NCBI GenBank assembly: GCA_947166385.1
Contig: CAMVEB010000006.1
Coordinates: 92,786 to 156,785 of the forward strand
Reading direction: 5' to 3'
From: an uncultured Clostridia bacterium
GTDB lineage: Bacteria > Bacillota > Clostridia > Christensenellales > Aristaeellaceae
DNA: 64,000 bases
The position numbers and the translations under genes were made by a program. The notes beneath the pieces are model-generated. The model had not been told where the DNA came from. It did no database searches and saw only the letters and a list, made by a program, of their open reading frames with translations. Below are positions 19,553-28,214 of the stretch, piece after piece (the first letter of the stretch is position 1; each line of letters begins with the position of its first letter).

Positions 19553-20303
19553 ATGATTTCCCTGAGGGATGATGTTTTGAAGTATATCCGCGGGAAGTGC
19601 AGGGGTGAAATCGAGTATCCCTGGATGCACTATCCGGACTACGGAGTAATTCGCCACAGGGATAATCAAAAATGGTACGCGCTGTTTATGGATATTCCGC
19701 GCTCAAAGCTCGGCCTTTCCGGCGATGAGATCACGGATGTCCTGAATATCAAGCTGGATGATTTCCTGACACGGGATTTCCTGATCCAGCGTGACGGCTT
19801 TTTCCCAGGGTATCACATTGCCAGGGGAAACTGGATATCTGTTCTGCTGGATGGAACTGTTGATCTGAACGAGGTCTGCCATCTGATTGATGTGAGCTAC
19901 CAGGTCACGGCTTCCGCAAAGACGAAGAGGGCGATTCGTCCTCCCAAGGAATGGATCATTCCGTCCAATCCGAAGTATTACGACAGTGTACATGCTTTTG
20001 ATGACACGGACGAGATCGACTGGAAGCAGGGCAGCGGAATAAAAAACAGGCGACATTGTATTTATGTATATCGGGCTGCCTGTATCGGCGATACTGTATA
20101 AATGTATTGTCACAAAAACAGATATTCCATGGCAGTTCCGGACGGAAGGGCTGACAATCAACAAACTGATGCGGATCCGGCTTCTGAAGAGGTATGACCC
20201 GGATCGCTTTACCTTTGAAGTGCTTAAGAATGAATTTGGAATCTTTGCGGTGCGCGGCCCCAGAGGGATTCCGCAGAAACTGAGCGAAGCGCTGAAATCG
20301 TAG
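19553..20303 (+). pseudogene. MmcQ/YjbR family protein with frameshift in an A6 run
   Basis: The first frame (19553 on) has the MmcQ/YjbR fold signature: YPWMHYPDYGVIRH, KWYALFMDIPRSKLGL, PGYHIARGNWISVLLDG, LIDVSYQVTA. The homology to longer clostridial members then continues in another frame (GDIVFMYIGLPVSAILYKC ... RGPRGIPQKLSEAL, ending 20303). Removing one A from the run 20041-20046 rejoins the two frames as GIKTGDIVF. The whole would be about 249 residues with an MmcQ domain plus a C-terminal EVE-like domain. A real frameshift, transcriptional slippage at A6, or a base-call error are all possible. AGGAGG precedes the ATG. Confidence 0.8.
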
Positions 20304-20316
20304 GATGATTGAAGCT

Positions 20317-20343
20317 GAAGGCGCGATTCAACTACGCGCCTTC
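20317..20343. repeat. Inverted repeat after the MmcQ-like gene
   Basis: A perfect 9-bp stem (GAAGGCGCG / CGCGCCTTC) with a 9-base loop and no T-run. It lies between two convergent genes and may stabilise 3' ends or act as a weak terminator. Confidence 0.5.
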
Positions 20344-20401
20344 TCAGAATTACGCGATTGCCGGCACCAAGGGATACACTTTACCTGTATCAGGAATTCC
20401 G

Positions 20402-20965
20402 TTATCTGTTTGATGGATGAATGCTTTTTCGCAGCCTTGAGGCAAGCAGAACCGCAAGGCCAAGCTTTCCCAGATCGGGAATAATGAACGGCAGCACACA
20501 CCAGGACAACGCAGTGGCAATGCTGAGGGGACCGGTTTGCTTTGCATATACAGCCATGAACCAGATTGTGCCGAATGCATAACAGACAATCAGGCCCAAC
20601 AGCATGGCGGCAATCCTGACTGCAAGCTTGTCTCCGAACAGCCTTTCACTCAGCCAGTATAACAGGCCGATAAAAACGAAGCCCAGAATATAGCCGCCGG
20701 TCATGCCAATAAGCGCTCCGACGCCTCCTGCGAAACCGGCCAATACGGGCACTCCGATCGCTGCCAGCAAAATATAGACGCATATGCTGATCGTTCCACG
20801 CTTGCCGCCAAGCAATTCCAGCACGCAGAAAACAGCAAAGGTCTGCAGTGTGAACGGCACTGTGGTCGGGATATTGATCCAGGAACAGATGGCAATCACG
20901 ACGGCAAAGAGCGCAATATATACCAAATCCAGCGTTTTCAGGGCGGAATGATCATTCCTGCTCAT
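20402..20965 (-). CDS. bioY: Biotin transporter S-component BioY
   Basis: A 187-residue BioY protein with six hydrophobic segments. Family features are INIPTTVPFTLQTFAVF near residue 30, LGGKRGTISICVYILLAAIGVPVLAGF, and the glycine-rich GGVGALIGMTGGYILGF. BioY is the biotin-binding subunit of an ECF transporter and can work alone or with the shared energy module, which is not in this window. Its start overlaps the upstream HD gene by 14 bases, so both are in one transcript. No BirA site is obvious upstream. Confidence 0.92.
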   Translation of the reverse strand: MSRNDHSALKTLDLVYIALFAVVIAICSWINIPTTVPFTLQTFAVFCVLELLGGKRGTISICVYILLAAIGVPVLAGFAGGVGALIGMTGGYILGFVFIGLLYWLSERLFGDKLAVRIAAMLLGLIVCYAFGTIWFMAVYAKQTGPLSIATALSWCVLPFIIPDLGKLGLAVLLASRLRKSIHPSNR

Positions 20966-21551
20966 AAGCCACCTCTTCCATGATCAGGTCTTCGCTTGCC
21001 GCCATGGCCCGGAGAGTCATCTCCAGAAGCTTATCCAGCTCCCAGCCAAGCTGTTCTGCGCCGCGTTCAATCACTTCCCGTGAGCAACCTGCTGCGAAGC
21101 CTTTGCTCTTGTATTTTTTCCGGAGTGATTTCAATTCCATATCCTTGGTACTCTTTGAAGGCCGCATAAGGGCTGCGGCCCAAATCAGGCCGGTCAACTC
21201 ATCCGCTGCAAAAAGAACCTTCTCCATTTCATGGATCGGTTCGATATCAATGGTCTTCCCGCAGCCTACTGTAATTCCATAACCGTGAGAACATACTGAA
21301 TGAATGATATCATCGCTCACACCGGCACATTTTAAAAGCTCCGGCGCTTTCAGGCAATGCTCTTCCGGATACAGTTCAAAATCAATGTCATGGAGAAGAC
21401 CGACAATACCCCAGTATTCTTCATCCTCACCATAACCGAGTTCCTTCGCATACCACCTCATAACAGCCTCTACCGTCAATGAATGCTGGATGTGGAACGG
21501 GTCTTTGTTATATTTTTTTAGTAGGGCAAATGCTTCCGTTCTTGTAATCAT
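20952..21551 (-). CDS. HD domain (HDIG) hydrolase
   Basis: A 199-residue HD-domain protein. The metal-binding residues are HSLTVEAVMRW (first His), LLHDIDFELYPEEH (HD doublet), a later HGYG and AADELTG (final Asp). HDIG-type proteins of this size are uncharacterised phosphohydrolases, often nucleotide-directed. It is translationally linked to bioY. Nothing specific ties it to biotin. Confidence 0.85.
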   Translation of the reverse strand: MITRTEAFALLKKYNKDPFHIQHSLTVEAVMRWYAKELGYGEDEEYWGIVGLLHDIDFELYPEEHCLKAPELLKCAGVSDDIIHSVCSHGYGITVGCGKTIDIEPIHEMEKVLFAADELTGLIWAAALMRPSKSTKDMELKSLRKKYKSKGFAAGCSREVIERGAEQLGWELDKLLEMTLRAMAASEDLIMEEVAYEQE

Positions 21552-21650
21552 AATTCCCGGCCTCCCTGCTGAAAAAAATTGGTTTGCCTGATGTTTTTCA
21601 TGAATGATGCGGATTACAGCTTCAGATCATATGACGCCGGTGTCAGAATG

Positions 21651-23639
21651 TCAACTGTGAGATTCGACGATGGTGCCGTCGCGATAAGCGCCAAGGAGGA
21701 ATTGCAGATCATCTATACGGTTTTGTATGCCACGACCGATATCCGTTTCCCTGATCTTTTGCTTTTCTTCCATGTGTTCGATGAGATTTTTGGATGATAT
21801 CGCATCGTAATTTTCCCGGATGGCCCGCTCCCGACCGACAAATGGCTGATGCGCCACGATCAGCATGGAATAGGGGTTGTAGATCAGCGTATAGCCAGCG
21901 ATGCCGGAGGTGGGCTGATAAGCTTTGCAGAAACCTCCGTCGATGACGATCAGCTTGCCGCCGCCTTTGATGGGACTTTCGCCTTTGCGCGCCCTGACGG
22001 GAACATGCCCGTTGATGATGTGGCAGTGCGGGCCTTCCAGTCCAAACTCCTGCAATATCTTGTCACAGATCGCTGGATTTTCATAGAGCGAATAATACGC
22101 ATTCTTTGGCTCTGCCCAGGAAGCTTCGTCTGCAATCAGGCGGCGCTCAAATGTCGTCATGCGCTCCCTGCCGAAGATGGGGCTGTTGCGGCCTGCCCAC
22201 AGGAACCAGAGGAAATCCATTCCCAGTTTTCGCTCGGCCGTATCCGGCCTGTAGTAGTACGCCTGTCGTGCTGCCGAATCGGCATAATCCAGAAAATCCC
22301 TGCCTCTGCGTTCGACACCGTCCAGGCAGAAAGGAAGGAATTCACCGTTTTCATCCATAGGCATGCAGCCGTGGAAGAGCAGATTGCCATTGTAAACCTT
22401 GTAAAGACTGCCCTTGGAATACAGAAACCGTACGTGCCGCTGCAGCTTTTCGCTGTGCCGGAAAGATGCTGTAAGCCGGTCGATCACATCGTTCTCCTCC
22501 GGTGTAAGCATATACGGATTGGCGGGATCCACTGTGGGGAAATCGGTATCCTCCAGAGGCCAGGTCTTCCCGTCAATGATGACGCATTTTTTTTCGTAGT
22601 CGATCTTGTCCAGCAGCAAACGGTCTGCCATGCCGTATTCCGGATGGCGCAGCAGTTTTTGCCCCTCCAGCTTGAAAAGGATAACAGTAATCGCTTTGTG
22701 CATTCTCGCGGAGAGCAGCCTGTCTTTTTCGCTGATCGTATTCACTTCGTCACCGATGAGCTTTACCGCAAACCGGGATACATCGCAATGCCTGTAGACT
22801 TCATTGGCAAATACTGACAGGGGGCGCAGAGAAATGCCGTAGCCAGTCTCCACGACATCCAGGTTGTTGTAATGAATGGAATTGGACAGCACCGTTGCCA
22901 CCAGTGTGCGGCTGCCGGAGGCTGCGCCCATCCAGAGAATGTCGTGATTGCCCCATTGGATATCAACACTGTGATAGTTCATCAGTGTATCCATGATAAT
23001 ATCCGCGCGGGGACCGCGATCAAAAATATCGCCTACGAGATGCAAATGATCGACCACTGCCCATTTAATCAGCTCACATACAGCCGAAACGAATTCCGAA
23101 GCCTGACCAATTTCAATAATTGTTGTGATGATATTCTCAAAATAATCCTTTTTGTCTTTCTCATCTCCGTTTGTATAGAGCAGTTCTTCCAAAATGTATG
23201 CGAAGCTCTTCGGTAATGCTTTGCGAACCTTGGAACGCGTATAAGGCTCGGTGACGCACCTGGCCAGAGCAGTCAGGCGATGCAGCTGAATGCGGTACCA
23301 TTCATCCAGATCATGGATCTCGGGTTTGAGCTGTTCCAGCTTTTCCTTCGGATAATAGATCAGCGTTGCCAGCTGATCGCGCTCAGCTTTGGGGAGACTG
23401 TCGCTGAAAAGCAGATCGATCGTCGCCCGTACAGCTCCGGAGCCGGAGTTCAGGACATGCAGAAAAGCTTCATGTTCGCCATGGACATCGGAAATAAAGT
23501 GTTCGCATCCCTTGGGAAGGTTGAGGATTGCTTTGAGATTGATAATTTCCGTCCCGGCAGCCTGTACAGTCGGATACAGCCTGGAGAGAATCTTTAAGTG
23601 ACGCATTTCTTCCTGCGTATAGCTTCGATGCTGATCCAT
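21651..23639 (-). CDS. fbp: Class III fructose-1,6-bisphosphatase
   Basis: A 662-residue Fbp of the type found in Bacillota. It combines a metallophosphatase core (FISDVHGEHEAFLHVLNSGSG, GDIFDRGPRAD, WGNHDILWMGA) with the long family-specific C-terminal part (NGHVPVRARKGESPIKGGGKLIVIDGG). It converts fructose-1,6-bisphosphate to fructose-6-phosphate in gluconeogenesis and is commonly regulated by PEP and AMP. Length and motif order are complete. GGGGAGGG lies just before the ATG. Confidence 0.95.
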   Translation of the reverse strand: MDQHRSYTQEEMRHLKILSRLYPTVQAAGTEIINLKAILNLPKGCEHFISDVHGEHEAFLHVLNSGSGAVRATIDLLFSDSLPKAERDQLATLIYYPKEKLEQLKPEIHDLDEWYRIQLHRLTALARCVTEPYTRSKVRKALPKSFAYILEELLYTNGDEKDKKDYFENIITTIIEIGQASEFVSAVCELIKWAVVDHLHLVGDIFDRGPRADIIMDTLMNYHSVDIQWGNHDILWMGAASGSRTLVATVLSNSIHYNNLDVVETGYGISLRPLSVFANEVYRHCDVSRFAVKLIGDEVNTISEKDRLLSARMHKAITVILFKLEGQKLLRHPEYGMADRLLLDKIDYEKKCVIIDGKTWPLEDTDFPTVDPANPYMLTPEENDVIDRLTASFRHSEKLQRHVRFLYSKGSLYKVYNGNLLFHGCMPMDENGEFLPFCLDGVERRGRDFLDYADSAARQAYYYRPDTAERKLGMDFLWFLWAGRNSPIFGRERMTTFERRLIADEASWAEPKNAYYSLYENPAICDKILQEFGLEGPHCHIINGHVPVRARKGESPIKGGGKLIVIDGGFCKAYQPTSGIAGYTLIYNPYSMLIVAHQPFVGRERAIRENYDAISSKNLIEHMEEKQKIRETDIGRGIQNRIDDLQFLLGAYRDGTIVESHS

Positions 23640-23734
23640 GGTGAACCCTCCCCGAAAATAAAGTTATCCGCCCGTTATCGGCTGCCACTCATGAAAAACC
23701 TCTGTGCTCCGGTGATGCATTGACAATCACATTG

Positions 23735-24585
23735 TCACAAATCCTCGTTATCGTCCGGCTGCTTTTTGACTTCCGAATAGAAGTTTACCACCACAGACGT
23801 GATCAGAGCAACCACCACGATACCATAAGCGCCCAAAATCGCAGACATTACCCTCCCTAAAGTGGAGGTGGCAGCATAGTCACCAAAACCGATGGTGGTC
23901 ACAATGGCAAAGCAATACCAAAGGGCATCCTTGAAGGAGGCAATGTTCTTCTCCACCACGGGAAACATAAAAGAGAAAGCGGCCATGAACAATACCAGGC
24001 CGGACAACACATCCGCCGCATATGTTTTCCGAATAACTTTTGCAAGTATTTTCATATCCATACCGGAAAATGAAAGGCTGACGATATGGATCAGATTCAG
24101 AGCAAACATATACAGACAAACAAACATAAAGGATTTGCCGGGATCCCAGATACAAGCCGCGGTGATCAGAAGGATACAGGGTACATTGAAGAAAATGTTG
24201 CGGTAAGTGCGTTTTTTACGATAGACATTATACGGCTCAGGATCATCATGACCGCAAACATGATCGTGATAACCGGCAGGCTGACATCCGAATTCGGAAC
24301 GGCAAGAATCAGTATGACAGACACCAGACAGACTCCCGCCTGAATCAGCTGCCAGAGATATTTGTCAGAATGATTTTTCCTTCTGAGCGCCTGACATATA
24401 AAGGATAAGGAGAACGCGAAGAAGAATGCCGCGCAATACAGCCTGTCCTTCACCGGATTGTCAGTGCCCCTGGTAAACAGGGCATAGATCGCAAATGGAA
24501 GAACTGCAACAGAAAACACACTGTCCAGGGCTTTATATATCGCGTCCCGGTTTCTGACGCTGTCTTTCTTTATGCTGACGGTCAT
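23735..24585 (-). pseudogene. Two-pore-type potassium channel with frameshift in an A6 run
   Basis: The first frame (24585 to 24166) gives four hydrophobic helices, MTVSIKKDSVRNRDAIYKAL onwards. After a break, a second frame carries one or two more helices and a K+ channel pore loop, WYCFAIVTTIGFGDYA, with selectivity filter TIGFGD and a last helix. Adding one A to the run at 24212-24217 (T6 on the plus strand) joins SIVKN to KRTYRNIFFNV and gives one 283-residue channel. So this is an ion channel of six-helix layout with a one-base defect, or a base-call error. GGAGG precedes the ATG. Confidence 0.8.
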
Positions 24586-24734
24586 GAACTCTCAACCTCC
24601 TGGCGGCATCGTACATCTTTTTGTCATCCTCATCGGTGCTACAGATCGCGTTACGGAAGCCTGTTCCTGTATCATCAGGCATGAATCATCAATCTGGCGG
24701 ACCGAAAGCATAGCAGGGAACTGACCTCTTCCAT

Positions 24735-25220
24735 CTACGGCAGCATGATCTTCATATAACCGCAGGTGAACGGGAAGAAATCAAATTTCTCTGTGCCTGT
24801 ATGGATTGCGCCGTGGCGTTCATACCACTTTCGGAGAACGGCGTTCTCTTCCACGATGCTCAGGCTGATGACAGTACAGTGCTGCTCTTCTGCTGTTTTC
24901 ACTGCATGCTGAAGCAGTTCTCCGCCAACACCCCTGTGCCGGTATTCGGGAAGTACAGAAAGATTGCTCAGTTCGCATTCGTTTTTATCCCTGAGCAGCA
25001 GAGAATAATAACCGCAGATTCTGCCGTCCTCTTCATCCACAAACATCAGTCTGTGCTCGCCATCCATCTGCCAGATCAGTCTCTCTTCGGTCGTTGCAAA
25101 AGCGGTAAACCGCGGTGCATTTTCTCTGGTGAAGCCGAACTCGTCAGCAACTGTCTGAAAGCTCTTCCTGATCAGATCCGCGCAGACCGATAACTCTTCA
25201 CGTTTTACTGCTCTGATCAT
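24735..25220 (-). CDS. GNAT family N-acetyltransferase
   Basis: A 161-residue GNAT enzyme with the acetyl-CoA loop LSVLPEYRHRGVGGELLQHA (Q/R-x-x-G-x-G as RHRGVG) and the C-terminal motif IVEENAVLRKWYERHGA. The N-terminal half is unusually specific (SFQTVADEFGFTRENAPRF), as in small-molecule acetyltransferases of gut clostridia. Substrate unknown. GAGGGGATCA precedes the ATG. Confidence 0.85.
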   Translation of the reverse strand: MIRAVKREELSVCADLIRKSFQTVADEFGFTRENAPRFTAFATTEERLIWQMDGEHRLMFVDEEDGRICGYYSLLLRDKNECELSNLSVLPEYRHRGVGGELLQHAVKTAEEQHCTVISLSIVEENAVLRKWYERHGAIHTGTEKFDFFPFTCGYMKIMLP

Positions 25221-25533
25221 CCTTGATCCCCTCCGTCATTCACCCTGCGGAACAGCCTCAGCCGCTGTGCCTCGTTTTTTCTGCCGCCTGGAAGCTGCCT
25301 GCGTCTTCCGTACCGGCGATCCTTCCGCCGATCTCAGCCACCCCGGACCCTTTCTTCTTTCTGTTTCAGGTACGCTTCTTCCTGCTTCCTGTTTTTGATT
25401 ATTAAGAACAAGTTTTGTTCTTGCACGAAACGGACACATGATGTATGCTTGGACTGGCTCTGTTCAAAGCATTGAACGAGATTACTGAAAGAAAGTTTAA
25501 AGCTCGTTTCTTACGGGTGTTGAGATACAGAAA
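25221..25533. other. Intergenic region with a palindromic site
   Basis: No recognisable gene. The minus strand from 25440 to 25236 has an open frame rich in K, R, E and Q with no ribosome site, which I do not accept as a gene. At 25404-25422 there is an inverted repeat of two 8-base arms, AAGAACAA and TTGTTCTT, with a 3-base spacer; it resembles a repressor operator but its spacing (GAAC-N7-GTTC) differs from the Gram-positive LexA box (GAAC-N4-GTTC). Confidence 0.4.
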
Positions 25534-26019
25534 ATGGAAAACAGAATATCGAAAGTGATTCTTTACAAACCTCATCTGGAGGATCTGTGGTTTCGCCAGG
25601 CGATGATGTCGGATCCGGAGACGATGAGTTATAACCGGGCCTGGGGCGGAACGATCCCATTTCCGCGCGAAATGTGGGCCGATTGGTATGACTGTTGGAT
25701 AGCGAATCCCAATAAACGATTCTATCGGTACATTACCACAGGGAAAAGCAGATCATTTGTGGGAGAAGCGGCTTACCACTATGACCCTGATATGGATTTG
25801 TACCTCGCGGACGTTATTGTTTCCGCAAAAAGCCGCAGGCAGGGATTTGGGAAAGCCGGCCTTCTCCTGCTATGTGAAGCCGCCAGAAACGAAAAAATAC
25901 CGGAACTGTATGACAACATTGCCATAGACAATCCCGGTATCAGTCTGTTCCTGCAGTGCGGATTCCATGAGGAATACCGAACCGAAGAAATCATTATGCT
26001 GAAAAAGCAGCTCTTATAA
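25534..26019 (+). CDS. GNAT family N-acetyltransferase
   Basis: A 161-residue acetyltransferase with LADVIVSAKSRRQGFGKAGL, the acetyl-CoA loop (RRQGFG), and IAIDNPGISLFLQCGF as the late motif. The aromatic-rich N-terminus (DLWFRQAMMSDPETMSYNRAWGG) resembles clostridial GNATs of unknown substrate. It converges with and overlaps the macrodomain gene by 6 bases at their 3' ends. Confidence 0.83.
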   Translation: MENRISKVILYKPHLEDLWFRQAMMSDPETMSYNRAWGGTIPFPREMWADWYDCWIANPNKRFYRYITTGKSRSFVGEAAYHYDPDMDLYLADVIVSAKSRRQGFGKAGLLLLCEAARNEKIPELYDNIAIDNPGISLFLQCGFHEEYRTEEIIMLKKQLL

Positions 26020-26817
26020 CAATCCGGACAGAAGCTGTTCATAGATTTCTCTGTCCTCGTCCCTGAACACATTGAAAATCACACGGTTGATGCCGTCCGG
26101 GTACTCAGCCAGCCAGTCAGTTACCGTCCGGACGGCAATTTCCGCTGCCCGCCTTTGCGGAAAAGCAAACACGCCTGTGGAGATACAGCAGAAAGCAATG
26201 CTTTCAGTTTTGTTTTCCTGTGCCAGATCCAGGCAGCTGCGGTAACAGGACGCCAGCAATTCCTCATGCGTCTGGGTCAGCGGCCCATCCACGATCGGGC
26301 CGACCGTATGGATCACATATCTGCAGGGCAGATTGAATGCCGGTGTGATCTTAGCCTGTCCCGTTGGTTCTTCACACCCCTGTTGCTGCATGATCTCATG
26401 GCAGGCCAGACGCAGCTGTACGCCGCTCATCGTGTGGATAATGTTATCGATACAGGAATGGCAGGGCTGGAAGCAGCCCAGCAGCTGACTGTTCGCGGCG
26501 TTCACGATGGCGCCGCAGCGCAGGGTGGTGATATCTCCCTGCCAGAGAACGATCCGGCTGTTGACAGGACAGGGAGCCAGGCTGTCCGCGTCCGTAATTC
26601 CTTTTTCGCGTGTCATTTCCTGCAGATAAACGTCCTGAACCTGCAGGAATTCTTCCGAAACCGGTCTGGGAGGGCGTACATTCATCAGGCTGCGCAGAAG
26701 CTGCTGCTGGCGCTCCTGCGTATACGGAAAAACAGGATATTGGTATTGCGGCATTTCTTCGAGCAGCACATGGATCAGCCAGCGGCGTCTTTCCTGTTGG
26801 GTCTTCAGGTCATTCAT
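26014..26817 (-). CDS. Zinc-type macrodomain protein-ADP-ribose hydrolase
   Basis: A 267-residue protein. After a helical N-terminus of about 85 residues comes a macrodomain: GDITTLRCGAIVNAANSQLLGC, then CFQPCHSCIDN (Cys and His that bind the catalytic zinc in this subclass), YVIHTVGPI and ISTGVFAFPQRRAAEIA. This subclass removes ADP-ribose from proteins. In staphylococci and streptococci it sits beside a SirTM sirtuin and a lipoate-linked GcvH-like protein; none of those is present here, so the partner is elsewhere or absent. Confidence 0.9.
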   Translation of the reverse strand: MNDLKTQQERRRWLIHVLLEEMPQYQYPVFPYTQERQQQLLRSLMNVRPPRPVSEEFLQVQDVYLQEMTREKGITDADSLAPCPVNSRIVLWQGDITTLRCGAIVNAANSQLLGCFQPCHSCIDNIIHTMSGVQLRLACHEIMQQQGCEEPTGQAKITPAFNLPCRYVIHTVGPIVDGPLTQTHEELLASCYRSCLDLAQENKTESIAFCCISTGVFAFPQRRAAEIAVRTVTDWLAEYPDGINRVIFNVFRDEDREIYEQLLSGLL

Positions 26818-26925
26818 CTGTCATGCTTCCTTCTTCAGCAGTTTATGGATATCGTCAGGCGGTTCGGCCACAGGATGCTTTTTCATTTCCGTTTTCACGG
26901 CCGACCGGATTCATGCGGCGCAGTG

Positions 26926-27666
26926 TTACCCGTCATCTCTGATTACCTGATAGCGCAACCTCACATAGGAATCCTGCAAAGCGTTGGCTTCGACCAGCCG
27001 CAGCACGCCTAACTGGGATAATTCATCTTTTGTCCGCAAGGAACGCCCATCAATCAATGTGGCAGTCTCTTTTCCTCCGATCAGCACTGGCGCAACGACG
27101 ATATCCACAAAGTCAAACAGCTTTTCACGCAGGAAAAGTCCGTTCACAGTCCCGCCGGACTGAACGGTCAGGCGCTCACAGCCAAACTGTTCCTTCAATT
27201 GTCTCAAAGCGTCAGCCAGCGACGATTTCTCCTGATAGATGATGTGAAGGTTGTCCTCATCCACACCGAACGCCGGGTGATCCCTGTTGGATGTAATCAG
27301 AACAAACTGTTTGGATCTGGCGCAAAAGTATCTGACGCCATGCCCGTTCAGATGATGATTATCCAGCAGAACGAAAGATACCGGGGTTTTTACGGGCATT
27401 TCTTTTGTGTTTGCGCCCATTTTTTCCTGTACGCGTCCCGTGTTGAAAGACCACAGATCGGTTGTCTGCTCGATTTCATAATACTGGTGCAGGCCTTCCT
27501 TCAGCCCGGCAATGCCGGGAAAGTCCCGATCAACATCCAGTTCATCCGTCGACCCTGTGCTAATCTTTCCATCCACGGACATCAGCATAAACAGTGTAGT
27601 AATCGGTCTGTCCACTTTATCCGCCTCTTCTGTCAGTTTAGAATCTCCCGTTTTCCGGGACATCAT
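26926..27666 (-). CDS. RibD C-terminal domain / dihydrofolate reductase-like protein
   Basis: A 246-residue protein of the RibD_C fold: LFMLMSVDGKISTG near residue 28, RPITT, SFVLLDNH, and the late VQSGGTVNGLFL and VVAPVLIGGKETATL segments that bind NADPH and substrate. These are NADPH-dependent reductases; stand-alone members have unproven substrates. The start overlaps the stop of the RidA-like frame (ATGA), so the two are one unit. Confidence 0.85.
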   Translation of the reverse strand: MMSRKTGDSKLTEEADKVDRPITTLFMLMSVDGKISTGSTDELDVDRDFPGIAGLKEGLHQYYEIEQTTDLWSFNTGRVQEKMGANTKEMPVKTPVSFVLLDNHHLNGHGVRYFCARSKQFVLITSNRDHPAFGVDEDNLHIIYQEKSSLADALRQLKEQFGCERLTVQSGGTVNGLFLREKLFDFVDIVVAPVLIGGKETATLIDGRSLRTKDELSQLGVLRLVEANALQDSYVRLRYQVIRDDG

Positions 27667-28031
27667 TTGCCGCAGTATGCGATTGCATCAGCCTGGAACT
27701 GCAGGCCATCCGGTCCGCCGACATGCGCGAAATTGGTCTGGATTGATTTCCGTGCGGGATATTTGCCGTTGAATCTTTCTTTGATGATTTTTTCCATGAC
27801 CGGAATGTTCCAGACATCTCTGAAAAGGCAGTCCATCTGAACAACATCTTCAAGCGTAAGTCCGATCATTGCCAAGCGCTCTTCCATGTTGTCAAAAGCG
27901 TCATGAATCTATTCTTCAATGGTGCCGCCAATATTGCCGACACAATAGCTCAGAAAACAATAGTCTCCTGCTTTGACAAGGCCGGAATGATTCCTTTCTT
28001 CATGTACTTCATATCTTTCGATTTGCCCCAT
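27663..28031 (-). pseudogene. RidA-family imine deaminase interrupted by TAG
   Basis: From an ATG at 28031 with AAGGAGAAAG upstream the frame reads MGQIERYEVHEERNHSGLV ... YCVGNIGGTIEE, then TAG at 27909-27911, then IHDAFDNMEERLAMIGLTL and on to YPARKSIQTNFAHVGG, the RidA signature region. RidA trimers hydrolyse reactive enamines and imines from PLP enzymes. Homologues have Gln at the stop position, so this is a CAG-to-TAG change in an otherwise complete 122-residue gene. Same kind of change as at 5898. It overlaps the RibD-like gene by ATGA. Confidence 0.83.
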
Positions 28032-28161
28032 TGATTCTTTCTCCTTCCCATTTTTCTTTCTCCATCAAACCTGTTGCGGAAGAGATGCAGCGCCTGAGGT
28101 CCCATAAAATCAAAAGTTGCAGGTATTATCATACCACTCACCGGCAGAAATGGCGAGCATG

Positions 28162-28206
28162 AAAAAAGCCGGGCTGTCGGAGCAATCTGCTCCAACTGCC
28201 CGGCCC
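28162..28206 (-). terminator. Rho-independent terminator of the exporter operon
   Basis: On the minus strand a GC-rich two-tier stem (GGGC and GGAGCA pairing with GCTCC and GCCC) is followed by GGCTTTTTTC. It stands just after the stop of the heptad-repeat protein at 28215. Confidence 0.8.
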
Positions 28207-28214
28207 GGCAATGG

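Noticed and set aside
25404..25422. LexA box
   Set aside because: The spacing between GAAC and GTTC is 7, not the 4 of Gram-positive LexA sites.
25236..25439. A 67-codon basic frame upstream of the GNAT gene
   Set aside because: No ribosome site; low-complexity K/R/E/Q composition and no family resemblance.
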